Of a stretch of 44,666 nt of DNA, positions 30,846-39,766 are shown in pieces; positions within the stretch are counted from its first letter, which is position 1; every line of letters begins with the position of its first letter. The DNA is taken from contig JAFSWT010000066.1 of assembly GCA_017444395.1 (NCBI GenBank), positions 1-44,666 of the forward strand, given 5' to 3'. The notes under the pieces are model-generated. The model did no database searches. It had not been told where the DNA came from and was given only the letters and a program-made list of their open reading frames with translations. Source of the stretch: Schwartzia sp. (in: firmicutes) (lineage in GTDB: Bacteria > Bacillota > Negativicutes > Selenomonadales > Selenomonadaceae). The translations under genes and the position numbers were made by a program.

Positions 30846-30881
30846 ACGCCCCCGTCCGCGGTAATCGCGGTACGGGGGCGT
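30846..30881. terminator. Terminator hairpin between the retropepsin-like gene and dapL
   Basis: A ten-base-pair stem (30846-30855 with 30872-30881) continued by CCGCG/CGCGG (30856-30860 with 30866-30870), with one bulged base. T runs are weak on both sides; it probably serves the convergent genes. Confidence 0.65.
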
Positions 30882-30915
30882 CATTACTTTCAGCCTGGCT
30901 GTTATCGGTGGCGCG

Positions 30916-32142
30916 TCAGCCTTCTTTAATCCGGGCCACGGCCTTTTCCGTGTCCTCGCGGCCGCCGAAAGCGGTGAGGCGGAAGTAGCCTTCGCCGCAG
31001 GGACCGAAGCCGGCGCCGGGGGTGCCGACGATGTTCTTCTCTTGCAGCAGATGGTCGAAGAATTCCCAGGAAGTCATGCCGTCCGGCGTTTTGAGCCAGA
31101 TGTAGGGGGCGTTGACGCCGCCGTAGGCCGTGTAGCCGGCGGCGGTGAGGCCCTCGCGGATGATGCGGGCGTTTTCCATGTAGTAGGCGATGTTTTCCCG
31201 GACCTGCTCCTGGCCTTCGTCGGTGTAGATGGCGGCGGCGCCCCGCTGGACGATGTAGGCGGTGCCGTTGAACTTCGTCGAGTGGCGGCGGTTCCAGAGC
31301 GGGTTCAGCGGGTGGCGGGAACCGTCTTTCGCTTTCGCCGTCACTGTCTTGGGGACGACGGTGTAGCCACAGCGGGTGCCGGTGAAGCCGGCCGTCTTAG
31401 AGAAGGAGCGGAACTCGATGGCGACGTCGCGGGCCCCGTCGATCTCGTAGATGGAGCGCGGCACGTCGGGCTCGGTGATGTAGGCGGCATAGGCGGCATC
31501 AAAGAGAATCACGGCGTCGTTCTTCCGGGCGTAGTCCACCCATTTCGCCAGCTCCGCCCGGGACAGGGTGGTACCGGTGGGGTTGTTGGGGCAGCAGAGG
31601 TAAATCATGTCCACCGGTGTCTCCGGCAGCGACGGGGCGAAGCCGTTCTCCGCCGTGGAGGGGAGATAGACGACGCCGGCGAAGCGTCCGTCCGGCCCCA
31701 GAGCGCCGGTACGGCCCGCCATGACATTGGTGTCGAGATAGACGGGGTAGACCGGATCGGTGATGGCGACGACGTTGTCAATGGCGAAGATTTCCTGGAT
31801 GTTGCCGCAGTCGCTCTTGGAGCCATCGCTGACGAAGACCTCGTCCGCCTCTACCGTGAGGCCACGCCGCTTGTAGTTGTGATTGATGATGGCGTTGATG
31901 AGGAAATCGTAGCCCTGCTCGGGCCCGTAGCCGCGGAACGTCTCCCGGTGCCCCATCTCCGCCGCCGCCTGCCGCATGGCCTCGACGGAGACCGCCGGCA
32001 GCGGCAGCGTCACGTCGCCGATGCCGAGGCGGATGATGTCCGCCGCCGGATGCGTCTCCCGGTACGCCAGCACCCGCCGTGCCACCTCGGCGAACAGATA
32101 GTTCCCCGGCAGTTTGAAATAATTCTCATTGATATACGCCAT
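30916..32142 (-). CDS. dapL: LL-diaminopimelate aminotransferase
   Basis: DapL converts tetrahydrodipicolinate directly to LL-diaminopimelate, a short route to lysine and meso-DAP. The 408-residue class I/II PLP enzyme has the DapL-typical N-terminus [54 protein letters not shown] and the Schiff-base Lys in [20 protein letters not shown] 32142 is preceded by GGAGGAC. It is a single gene with its own extended -10 promoter. Confidence 0.97.
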   Translation of the reverse strand: MAYINENYFKLPGNYLFAEVARRVLAYRETHPAADIIRLGIGDVTLPLPAVSVEAMRQAAAEMGHRETFRGYGPEQGYDFLINAIINHNYKRRGLTVEADEVFVSDGSKSDCGNIQEIFAIDNVVAITDPVYPVYLDTNVMAGRTGALGPDGRFAGVVYLPSTAENGFAPSLPETPVDMIYLCCPNNPTGTTLSRAELAKWVDYARKNDAVILFDAAYAAYITEPDVPRSIYEIDGARDVAIEFRSFSKTAGFTGTRCGYTVVPKTVTAKAKDGSRHPLNPLWNRRHSTKFNGTAYIVQRGAAAIYTDEGQEQVRENIAYYMENARIIREGLTAAGYTAYGGVNAPYIWLKTPDGMTSWEFFDHLLQEKNIVGTPGAGFGPCGEGYFRLTAFGGREDTEKAVARIKEG

Positions 32143-32178
32143 AGGTTTCGTCCTCCGATATACAAATTTGACATAGGA

Positions 32179-32207
32179 ATTATACCACCGCCGTCAAAAA
32201 ATGAAAA
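32179..32207 (-). promoter_or_regulatory. Promoter of dapL
   Basis: On the minus strand TTTTCA (32202-32207), 17 bases, TATAAT (32179-32184), with extended -10 TGG. Confidence 0.68.
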
Positions 32208-32259
32208 GCCGCCGCCGCATTTTTCCGCCCGGTATTCTGTTTTTCCGCCTCATATTCCC

Positions 32260-32288
32260 TTGTATTGGCCGGATTTTTGGTTTATAAT
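32260..32288 (+). promoter_or_regulatory. Promoter of yacL
   Basis: TTGTAT (32260-32265), 17 bases, TATAAT (32283-32288). The leader to the yacL start is about 130 bases. Confidence 0.6.
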
Positions 32289-32422
32289 ATCGATGGAAAG
32301 GCATGAAGCCTTTTTCAAAGATGAAGAAGCTGCCGGGCGTTTTCAAAAAACAGCTCCCAGGCGGTTTTTTCCGTGCCTTTTCTTTTCGGTACGATTTTTT
32401 ATTCAGAAAGGAGGTGAGAAGC

Positions 32423-33589
32423 ATGCTCGACCGGGTTCTTCGTTTTTCCATTTCCGCGTTCATGGCGCTGGCCGGCGCGACACTGATGCACCTGGCAAGC
32501 CCGCTGCTGACGACGTTCATCGGCACGGAAGTCCTGAAGATGGATATGGGGATTTTCCGCATGACGCTGATGAATCTCGTCTGCATTCTGGTGGGCGTTG
32601 TCCTGGGATTGGCTGTCGGACGTCTGACGGCGCCGTATTTCATTTCGACCCTGAAGCGGTTTTCGGCCTGGGTGGAGGGGCAGCTCAACAAGATGCCGAT
32701 CCACGATGTCATCGCCGGGGCCGCCGGGCTCGCGATCGGACTCATACTGGCCGCGCTTTTGGGGGCGGCGTTTTCCCGTATTCCCATTGTTGGCAATTAT
32801 ATTCCCGTGGTATTCAGCATCGTCTTTGGCTACCTCGGCATCCGCATCACCATGACGAAGCGCGAAGACATCGCCGGCATGTTTGACTTCGTGCCGCGGT
32901 TCCTGCGTGACCTCGCCCGGGCGCGGGAGCCCAAGGAGGCGCCCCAGCCCCTGCCGGCGGCAGAGCCGGCGGTGCCGGAAAAGGCGCCGGACAAACATTA
33001 CAAGCTCCTTGACACCAGCGTCATCATTGACGGTCGCATCGCCGACATCATCGACTCCGGTTTCGTCGAGGGGACGCTGCTGATCCCGGTGTTCGTCCTG
33101 GAGGAGCTTCAGCACATCGCCGATTCCGCCGATCTGTTGAAGCGCACCCGGGGCCGCCGGGGCCTCGACATCCTGCAGAAGATCCGCACCGCCTCGAAAG
33201 TCGAGGTGGAGATCAGCAGCCAGGATTTCGACGACATTTCCGAGGTGGACTCGAAGCTGGTCCGCCTGGGACAAATGGTGGGTGGCAAGATCATCACCAA
33301 TGATTTCAACCTGAACAAGGTTTCCGAGCTCCGGGGCGTGCCGGTGCTCAACATCAACGACCTAGCCAACGCGGTGAATCCGGTGGTGATTCCCGGCGAA
33401 TCCATGCGGGTCACGGTGGTGAAGGACGGCAAGGAGCAGGGGCAGGGCGTTGCCTATCTCGACGACGGCACGATGATCGTCATCGAGAACGGCCACCGCT
33501 ATCTGAACGCCACCATCGACGTCGAGGTGACGTCGGCCCTCCAGACGTCGGCGGGGCGGATGATTTTCGCCAAGCCGCGCAAGGGTTGA
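32423..33589 (+). CDS. PIN/TRAM domain membrane protein YacL
   Basis: A 388-residue protein. Four hydrophobic helices (about 9-135: SISAFMALAGATLMHLA, LMNLVCILVGVVLGLAVG, VIAGAAGLAIGLILAALLG, IPVVFSIVFGYLGI) are followed by a linker. A PIN nuclease-like domain spans about 193-310 (KLLDTSVIIDGRIADI with catalytic-type Asp, and KIITNDFNLNKV), and the C-terminal TRAM domain (about 325-388) is a typical RNA-binding fold. The frame runs 40 codons further upstream, but AAAGGAGGTGA at 32407-32417 is a near-perfect ribosome site for ATG 32423. The order yacL-ispD-ispF is the one seen in Bacillus. Confidence 0.94.
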   Translation: MLDRVLRFSISAFMALAGATLMHLASPLLTTFIGTEVLKMDMGIFRMTLMNLVCILVGVVLGLAVGRLTAPYFISTLKRFSAWVEGQLNKMPIHDVIAGAAGLAIGLILAALLGAAFSRIPIVGNYIPVVFSIVFGYLGIRITMTKREDIAGMFDFVPRFLRDLARAREPKEAPQPLPAAEPAVPEKAPDKHYKLLDTSVIIDGRIADIIDSGFVEGTLLIPVFVLEELQHIADSADLLKRTRGRRGLDILQKIRTASKVEVEISSQDFDDISEVDSKLVRLGQMVGGKIITNDFNLNKVSELRGVPVLNINDLANAVNPVVIPGESMRVTVVKDGKEQGQGVAYLDDGTMIVIENGHRYLNATIDVEVTSALQTSAGRMIFAKPRKG

Positions 33590-33614
33590 GTTATCCGTTA
33601 GGTAGGAAATGACC

Positions 33615-33673
33615 CCGGCATGGAGAACCGGCACTCGCAAAAACCCGCCGTCGCTCCATGCCGGCGGGTTTTT
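33615..33673 (+). promoter_or_regulatory. Overlapping alternative hairpins (terminator/antiterminator) before ispD
   Basis: Terminator: AAAAACCCGCCG (33639-33650) pairs with CGGCGGGTTTTT (33662-33673), a 12-base-pair stem with T run, 17 bases before the ispD start. A competing stem, CCGGCATGGAG (33615-33625) with CTCCATGCCGG (33654-33664), takes the terminator's loop and the first bases of its right arm. The two cannot form together, the layout of an attenuator. Confidence 0.7.
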
Positions 33674-33690
33674 GCCGGAAGGAGACAACT

Positions 33691-34473
33691 ATGGTTTCCG
33701 TGATTTTTCCCGCGGCCGGGCAGGCGAAGCGGCTGCAGGCCGGTGTCAGCGTCAACAAGGCGCTCCTGACGCTGGCCGGAAAACCGATGCTGGTCTGGGC
33801 GCTGCTGAAGTTCTCGGCCATCGACGAGGTGGGCGAGCTCATCGTGGCCGTGCCCGAGGACGAGGTGGCGCCGGTGGAGCGCCTGCTGGCCAAAGTGCCG
33901 AATCTCGCGCCGGTGAAAGTGGTGGCGGGCGGCGCCGAGCGGCAGTTCTCCGTGGCCAACGGTTTGAAAGCCGTGCGGCCGGAAACGGAAATCGTCCTGG
34001 TCCACGATGCCGCCCGGCCGCTGGTGAGCGCCGCCACCATCGGGCGGGTCATCGACGGGGCGAAGCGCACCGGCGCGGCGGTAGCGGCCATACCGGAAAA
34101 GAATACCATCAAGGTCGTAGGACCGGATGGACTGGTGGAGTCCACGCCGGACCGGGCCAAACTATGGGAAATCCAGACGCCGCAGGGCTTTCGCTGCCGG
34201 GTATTGATGGACGCCTATCTCGCGGCCATGCGGGACGGCTTCGTCGGCACCGATGACGCCAGCCTCGTGGAGCGCATCGGTCATCCGGTGCAGGTGGTGG
34301 ACGGCGACAACTGGAATTTCAAGATCACGACGCCGGAAGACCTGGCCGCGGCGGAGTCGTTCCTGAAAAACGACCTGGCCGTGCGGGCAAGGGAAGGCGT
34401 CAGCGCCGCTGCCGATCTGGTGGCGGACAAGGTCGGCGAGATGAAACGCCATTTGGAGGAACTGCGCCGATGA
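33691..34473 (+). CDS. ispD: 2-C-methyl-D-erythritol 4-phosphate cytidylyltransferase
   Basis: IspD makes CDP-methylerythritol in the MEP isoprenoid pathway. The 260-residue protein has the nucleotidyltransferase opening [18 protein letters not shown], Lys in [40 protein letters not shown] and IQTPQGFR. The first loop reads GQAKR where most enzymes have GxGxR, one Gly to Ala change. The C-terminus runs about 30 residues past the usual end as a charged helix ([30 protein letters not shown]). ATG 33691 follows AAGGAG. Confidence 0.94.
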   Translation: MVSVIFPAAGQAKRLQAGVSVNKALLTLAGKPMLVWALLKFSAIDEVGELIVAVPEDEVAPVERLLAKVPNLAPVKVVAGGAERQFSVANGLKAVRPETEIVLVHDAARPLVSAATIGRVIDGAKRTGAAVAAIPEKNTIKVVGPDGLVESTPDRAKLWEIQTPQGFRCRVLMDAYLAAMRDGFVGTDDASLVERIGHPVQVVDGDNWNFKITTPEDLAAAESFLKNDLAVRAREGVSAAADLVADKVGEMKRHLEELRR

Positions 34474-34489
34474 CAGGAGGGCGAGAGGA

Positions 34490-34966
34490 TTGACGAGATC
34501 CGGGATTGGATATGACGTACACCGGCTGGTCGAAGGGCGGAAGCTGATTCTCGGCGGTGTCGAAATTCCCTGGGAGAAAGGGCTGCTCGGCCATTCGGAC
34601 GCCGACGTGTTGCTCCACGCCATCATGGATGCCCTGCTGGGCGCGGCGGCGCTGGGCGACATCGGCCGCCATTTTCCCGACACCGACCCGAAGTGGGAGG
34701 GTGCCGACAGCCGGAAACTCCTGGCCCATGTCGCTGCCCTGGTGCGGGGCGAGGGATACGAGATCGGCAACGTGGACGCGGTCATCGTGGCCCAGGCGCC
34801 GAAGCTCGCGCCCCATATCGGGCAGATGCAAAGCAACATCGCCGAAACCCTCGGCGTCACCCCGGGCCAGGTCAACGTCAAGGCGACCACCGAGGAACGC
34901 CTGGGCTTCACCGGCAGCGGCGAGGGTATGTCCGCCTACGCCGTCTGCGCCATCGGGAAAGAATAG
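34490..34966 (+). CDS. ispF: 2-C-methyl-D-erythritol 2,4-cyclodiphosphate synthase
   Basis: IspF forms the cyclodiphosphate two steps after IspD. The 158-residue protein has metal ligands GYDVHRL (Asp, His) and [19 protein letters not shown], then [14 protein letters not shown] and [20 protein letters not shown]. The start is TTG 34490 with AGGAGG nine bases upstream; no ATG lies nearby that would keep the GYDVHRL motif. It lies 16 bases after ispD, a normal MEP pair. Confidence 0.96.
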   Translation: MTRSGIGYDVHRLVEGRKLILGGVEIPWEKGLLGHSDADVLLHAIMDALLGAAALGDIGRHFPDTDPKWEGADSRKLLAHVAALVRGEGYEIGNVDAVIVAQAPKLAPHIGQMQSNIAETLGVTPGQVNVKATTEERLGFTGSGEGMSAYAVCAIGKE

Positions 34967-35001
34967 GGGCGTACAGCCCCGGGAAAAGGAGATGACCACC
35001 T

Positions 35002-35973
35002 TTGGCAAAGAAAATCGGAGCGGCCTTCTTGTTGCTGGCTCTCATCCTCATCGGCGCCGGCGTGTGGTATTATGGCTATCATGCCAAAACGCCCCAATAT
35101 TCGCTGGGGCTCATCCAAAAGTCGGTGGAGAACCGCGATACGGTAACCTTCCGCCAGCACGTTGACCTTGACAGCATCCTGTCGCGGAGCGTCGATGACA
35201 TCATCGCCTTCGCCGGCAAGGACCCGACGGCGCCGGCCCTCGAGTCGGAGCTGGGCCAGAGCATTTTTGTCGCCCTCAAGCCGGCCATTGTCAACGGGCT
35301 GAAAATCGGCATCCTGGAAGCGGTGGAGCAGGGAAAGAATCCCGTCGCTCCCGGGCAGCGCGGCACATTGACCGCCGACCCCGGCGAGATTGCCCGGCGG
35401 GCCGGCCTGCGGGACATCACCTTCCGGGAAGTTACCGCCACCCGGGAACAGGGCGACGAGGCCCTGGCCGGCGTCAAGATCAGCGAGCCGGACATCGGCG
35501 ATTATGTGCTGAACCTCCGGATGAAGCGGCTGGAGGATAAGACCTGGAAGATCACGGAAATCATGAACCTCAAGGAGTACCTGATCGACCTCGACAAGGC
35601 CCGGAAGGAAGCCCAGCGGCAGTATCTGGAAAACACCCGGCCCATCCTTGAGAAGTACGACGCGGAATTCAACGCCATCGCCACGGCTTCGCCCATCGCC
35701 TCGGTGGAGAACATCACCCGGCGCATCGAGAACCGCCGGGCGCTGGCGGCGGAGCTCCAGAAAGTCGCCATTCCCCCCGCGGCCCGGGAGATTGCTTCCC
35801 TGCGCGAGGAACTGCTGAACGCTACCGTGGATTACCTGACCGGCATCCGCCAGAACTTCAGCGGCGACAACTCCCTCGAGACCATGCAGCGGGCCCGGGA
35901 ATCCCGTACCCGTGCCACGGCGTTGGAAAACGACCTCCAGCGGCTCGAGGAGTCCATCCAGCCGAAATCCTGA
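35002..35973 (+). CDS. Membrane-anchored hypothetical protein, DUF2939-like
   Basis: A 323-residue protein. Residues 4-25 are a signal-anchor (KKIGAAFLLLALILIGAGVWYYGY). The mid part (about 32-195) starts with SLGLIQKSVENRDTVTFRQHVDLDSIL and ends with MKRLEDKTWKITEIMNLKEYL, the shape of DUF2939-type extracytoplasmic domains. The C-terminal part (about 200-323) is charged and largely helical, probably coiled coil. The start is TTG 35002 with AGGAG ten bases upstream. It is the last gene of the yacL-ispD-ispF run before a terminator. Function unknown. Confidence 0.82.
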   Translation: MAKKIGAAFLLLALILIGAGVWYYGYHAKTPQYSLGLIQKSVENRDTVTFRQHVDLDSILSRSVDDIIAFAGKDPTAPALESELGQSIFVALKPAIVNGLKIGILEAVEQGKNPVAPGQRGTLTADPGEIARRAGLRDITFREVTATREQGDEALAGVKISEPDIGDYVLNLRMKRLEDKTWKITEIMNLKEYLIDLDKARKEAQRQYLENTRPILEKYDAEFNAIATASPIASVENITRRIENRRALAAELQKVAIPPAAREIASLREELLNATVDYLTGIRQNFSGDNSLETMQRARESRTRATALENDLQRLEESIQPKS

Positions 35974-35988
35974 CGCATACAAATACCG

Positions 35989-36018
35989 ACGCCCCCGTCC
36001 CTTTGGCGGGGGCGTTTT
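35989..36018 (+). terminator. Terminator after the ispF-linked hypothetical gene
   Basis: A nine-base-pair stem ACGCCCCCG / CGGGGGCGT (35989-35997 with 36007-36015), then TTT. Confidence 0.8.
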
Positions 36019-36083
36019 CCTTTGCCATGAAACGCCGTGAGGGACGGGGGAATGAAAAAATGTCAAAAAATCAAAAAAACCTC

Positions 36084-36112
36084 TTGATTTTTTCCCGGAA
36101 AGCGATTATCAT
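36084..36112 (+). promoter_or_regulatory. Promoter of groESL
   Basis: TTGATT (36084-36089), 17 bases, TATCAT (36107-36112), just upstream of the CIRCE operator. Confidence 0.82.
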
Positions 36113-36123
36113 ATGGACTGTGA

Positions 36124-36152
36124 GTTAGCACTCATTGCCTGGGAGTGCTAAC
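36124..36152. promoter_or_regulatory. CIRCE operator (HrcA binding site)
   Basis: TTAGCACTC (36125-36133), nine bases, GAGTGCTAA (36143-36151): a perfect match to the CIRCE consensus, with one more G-C pair outside. HrcA bound here would repress groESL until heat shock, when HrcA loses activity. Confidence 0.98.
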
Positions 36153-36186
36153 AAAGGCGATTTCAATATTTAGGAGGAAGATAAAA

Positions 36187-36468
36187 ATGATTAAGCCTTT
36201 GGGTGAAAGGGTTGTAGTGAAGGTTTCCGAGCAGGATATGAAGACGGCCAGCGGCATCGTGCTGCCGGATACGGCCAAGGAAAAGCCGCAGGAGGGCAAG
36301 GTCATCGCCGTCGGCGAGGGCAAGATGCTCGAGAGCGGCCAGCTGGCTCCGATGGTGGTCAAGAAGGGCGACAAGGTCCTCTTCGCCAAGTATTCGGGCA
36401 ACGAAGTCAAGGTGGACGGCGAGGATTACCTGATCATCCGCCAGAGCGACATCCTCGCGATCATCTGA
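36187..36468 (+). CDS. groES: Co-chaperonin GroES
   Basis: A 93-residue 10-kDa chaperonin that caps GroEL. It shows [12 protein letters not shown] at the start, the mobile loop [47 protein letters not shown] and DILAII at the end. ATG 36187 follows AGGAGGAAG; an upstream ATG in the same frame at 36145 overlaps CIRCE and is rejected. Confidence 0.98.
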   Translation: MIKPLGERVVVKVSEQDMKTASGIVLPDTAKEKPQEGKVIAVGEGKMLESGQLAPMVVKKGDKVLFAKYSGNEVKVDGEDYLIIRQSDILAII

Positions 36469-36522
36469 TTCTTCGGATGACGCGTTTCCTGAAATAATAC
36501 AATCCCAGAGAAAACAAGTTGA

Positions 36523-38166
<1,644 letters not shown>

Positions 38167-38198
38167 GACAGGGTATTTTCCGGACACATGAAATAAAG

Positions 38199-38239
38199 AT
38201 CCCTCCCGTTGCGAATTTCCGCGGCGGGAGGGATTTTTT
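38199..38239 (+). terminator. First terminator of groESL
   Basis: Stem ATCCCTCCCG (38199-38208) with CGGGAGGGAT (38225-38234), further pairing in the loop, then a T6 run. Confidence 0.88.
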
Positions 38240-38296
38240 CATGGCGTTCGGTCGGGAAGGCGCTTTCAGATTTTTTCCGCGTCGAAGGATTTGGCA

Positions 38297-38326
38297 CCCG
38301 CCGCATTGATAGCGGCGGGCTTTTTT
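38297..38326 (+). terminator. Second terminator after groESL
   Basis: Stem CCCGCCGC (38297-38304) with GCGGCGGG (38312-38319), seven-base loop, then C and T6. Confidence 0.88.
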
Positions 38327-38334
38327 GTTATACT
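38306..38334 (+). promoter_or_regulatory. Promoter of the LCP gene, overlapping the terminator
   Basis: TTGATA (38306-38311), 17 bases, TATACT (38329-38334). The -35 lies in the terminator's loop, the spacer is its right arm plus T run, and the -10 follows directly. Confidence 0.68.
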
Positions 38335-38440
38335 ATATGATTAGAGTCTTGGCTTTTCATTGATGACGGATGCGTATGTCTTGTGTCTATTGTCGGCTCG
38401 TCGTCGACGCGGGCGGATAGATCGGAGAGAGGGCGAGGAA

Positions 38441-39766
38441 ATGCGGAGGAAGCGCAGACGGAAGCGGTTGCGGTACGGACGGGTATTCTTGTGTTTGGCG
38501 ATTATTGCGGGGCTCATCGCGTTGGGCGTGTACGCCTTTTTCGGGCAGACGCCGAAGCCGAAGCCGGCGGACCCGGAGATCGCGGTGTCGGATAAGACGA
38601 CGGAGATCATGGTGATGGGTGTCGATCCGAGGGAGAACGACACGGGACGCAGCGACACGCTTCTCATCGTTACGATGAACGAGGAAGAGCGGAAGGCGTC
38701 GGTGCTTTCGATTCCCCGCGATACGCGTGTGGAAATGGGCGAGGGCACCTATGAGAAAATCAATCACGCCTATGCCTACGGCGGTCATGAATACACCCAG
38801 GCCATCGTGGAGAAGCTCCTCATGACGAAGCTCGACGGGTATATCCTGATCGACATCCGCGCCTTTGAGCGGATCATCGACGCGGTGGGCGGCGTCGATC
38901 TCGAGGTGGAGAAGCGTATGTATTACGAGGACCCGTGGGACGACAACGGGGGGCTTGTGATCGACCTCTATCCGGGGGAGCAGCATCTCGACGGGAAGCA
39001 CGCGATGGAATATGTGCGCTTCCGTGACGAGGAGGGCGACGTGGGGCGTATCGCGCGCCAGCAGAAATTCATGCACGCGCTGATCGACAGGCTTACCTCG
39101 GCGGAGGTGCTGCCGCAGCTGCCCAATATCGTCCGCGAGCTCTCGTCGGTCATCGAGACCGATCTTGATATCGGGGATATCCTGCGCATGGTTTCGATGC
39201 TGCCGGAGGTGAAGGCCCACGGCGTTTCCGCCGCGATGCTGCCGGGCATGCCGGGCTGGTGGCAGGAGACGAGCTATTGGCTGCCCGCCATCGAAGAGGC
39301 ACGCGCGCTTTTCGCGAGCCAGATGGGCATCGAGTTCACGCCGGTGATGGCGGAGCATGCGAAGAAGGAAGATGCCTTTTATCGGGAGCATCTGCCCGCC
39401 GGGCTCACCGAGGTGGACGGCACGATGGTGATGGCTTCGGCGGCCGGGGACGGGGGAACCCTGCCGGCCGGGGCGCGAAGGCTTGGCGGCAAGAAAGTAC
39501 CGGCGCCGGAGGAAATCTCGGTGCGCGTCCTGAACGAGAGCGGCATCACCGGAGCGGCGGCCGAGGCGGCGGAGGACCTCAAGAAACGGGGCTTCGCTAT
39601 CGATCATGTGGGTAACGGCGAGACGACGTCCCGGGCGACGACGACGATCCTTGTGCCGAAGGGGACGGAGTCGCTTTTCGATGGGCTGCCCTTCCCCTGC
39701 GAGCTCAGCGTCGGCGAGGACGCCTGGGCGACGCTTACGATAGGGAAGGATTACCGGCATGAGTGA
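38441..39766 (+). CDS. LytR-CpsA-Psr (LCP) family protein with LytR C-terminal domain
   Basis: LCP enzymes move undecaprenyl-linked glycopolymers onto peptidoglycan at the outer face of the membrane. The 441-residue protein has a very basic start (MRRKRRRKRLR), one membrane helix (about 14-35) and the LCP domain (about 55-210). That domain has IMVMGVDPRENDTGRSDTLLIV (conserved Asp/Arg), VLSIPRDTRVEM, DGYILIDIRAFERIIDAVGGVDLEVEK and RFRDEEGDVGRIARQQKFM. A LytR_C domain follows at about 350-440 (VRVLNESGITGAAAEAAEDLKKRGF). ATG 38441 is preferred over upstream TTG 38360 and ATG 38363 because it follows a GAGGGCGAGGA stretch and begins the cytoplasmic tail. It overlaps the ABC-F gene by eight bases. 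Confidence 0.93.
   Translation: MRRKRRRKRLRYGRVFLCLAIIAGLIALGVYAFFGQTPKPKPADPEIAVSDKTTEIMVMGVDPRENDTGRSDTLLIVTMNEEERKASVLSIPRDTRVEMGEGTYEKINHAYAYGGHEYTQAIVEKLLMTKLDGYILIDIRAFERIIDAVGGVDLEVEKRMYYEDPWDDNGGLVIDLYPGEQHLDGKHAMEYVRFRDEEGDVGRIARQQKFMHALIDRLTSAEVLPQLPNIVRELSSVIETDLDIGDILRMVSMLPEVKAHGVSAAMLPGMPGWWQETSYWLPAIEEARALFASQMGIEFTPVMAEHAKKEDAFYREHLPAGLTEVDGTMVMASAAGDGGTLPAGARRLGGKKVPAPEEISVRVLNESGITGAAAEAAEDLKKRGFAIDHVGNGETTSRATTTILVPKGTESLFDGLPFPCELSVGEDAWATLTIGKDYRHE

Noticed and set aside
32303..32422. 40-residue basic extension of YacL
   Set aside because: The upstream ATG has poor ribosome-site spacing, while ATG 32423 has AAAGGAGGTGA; the extension would also spoil the first membrane helix start.
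31042..32886. 614-codon plus-strand frame over dapL and the yacL start
   Set aside because: Opposes a certain DapL gene and overlaps the near-perfect yacL ribosome site; no domain seen.
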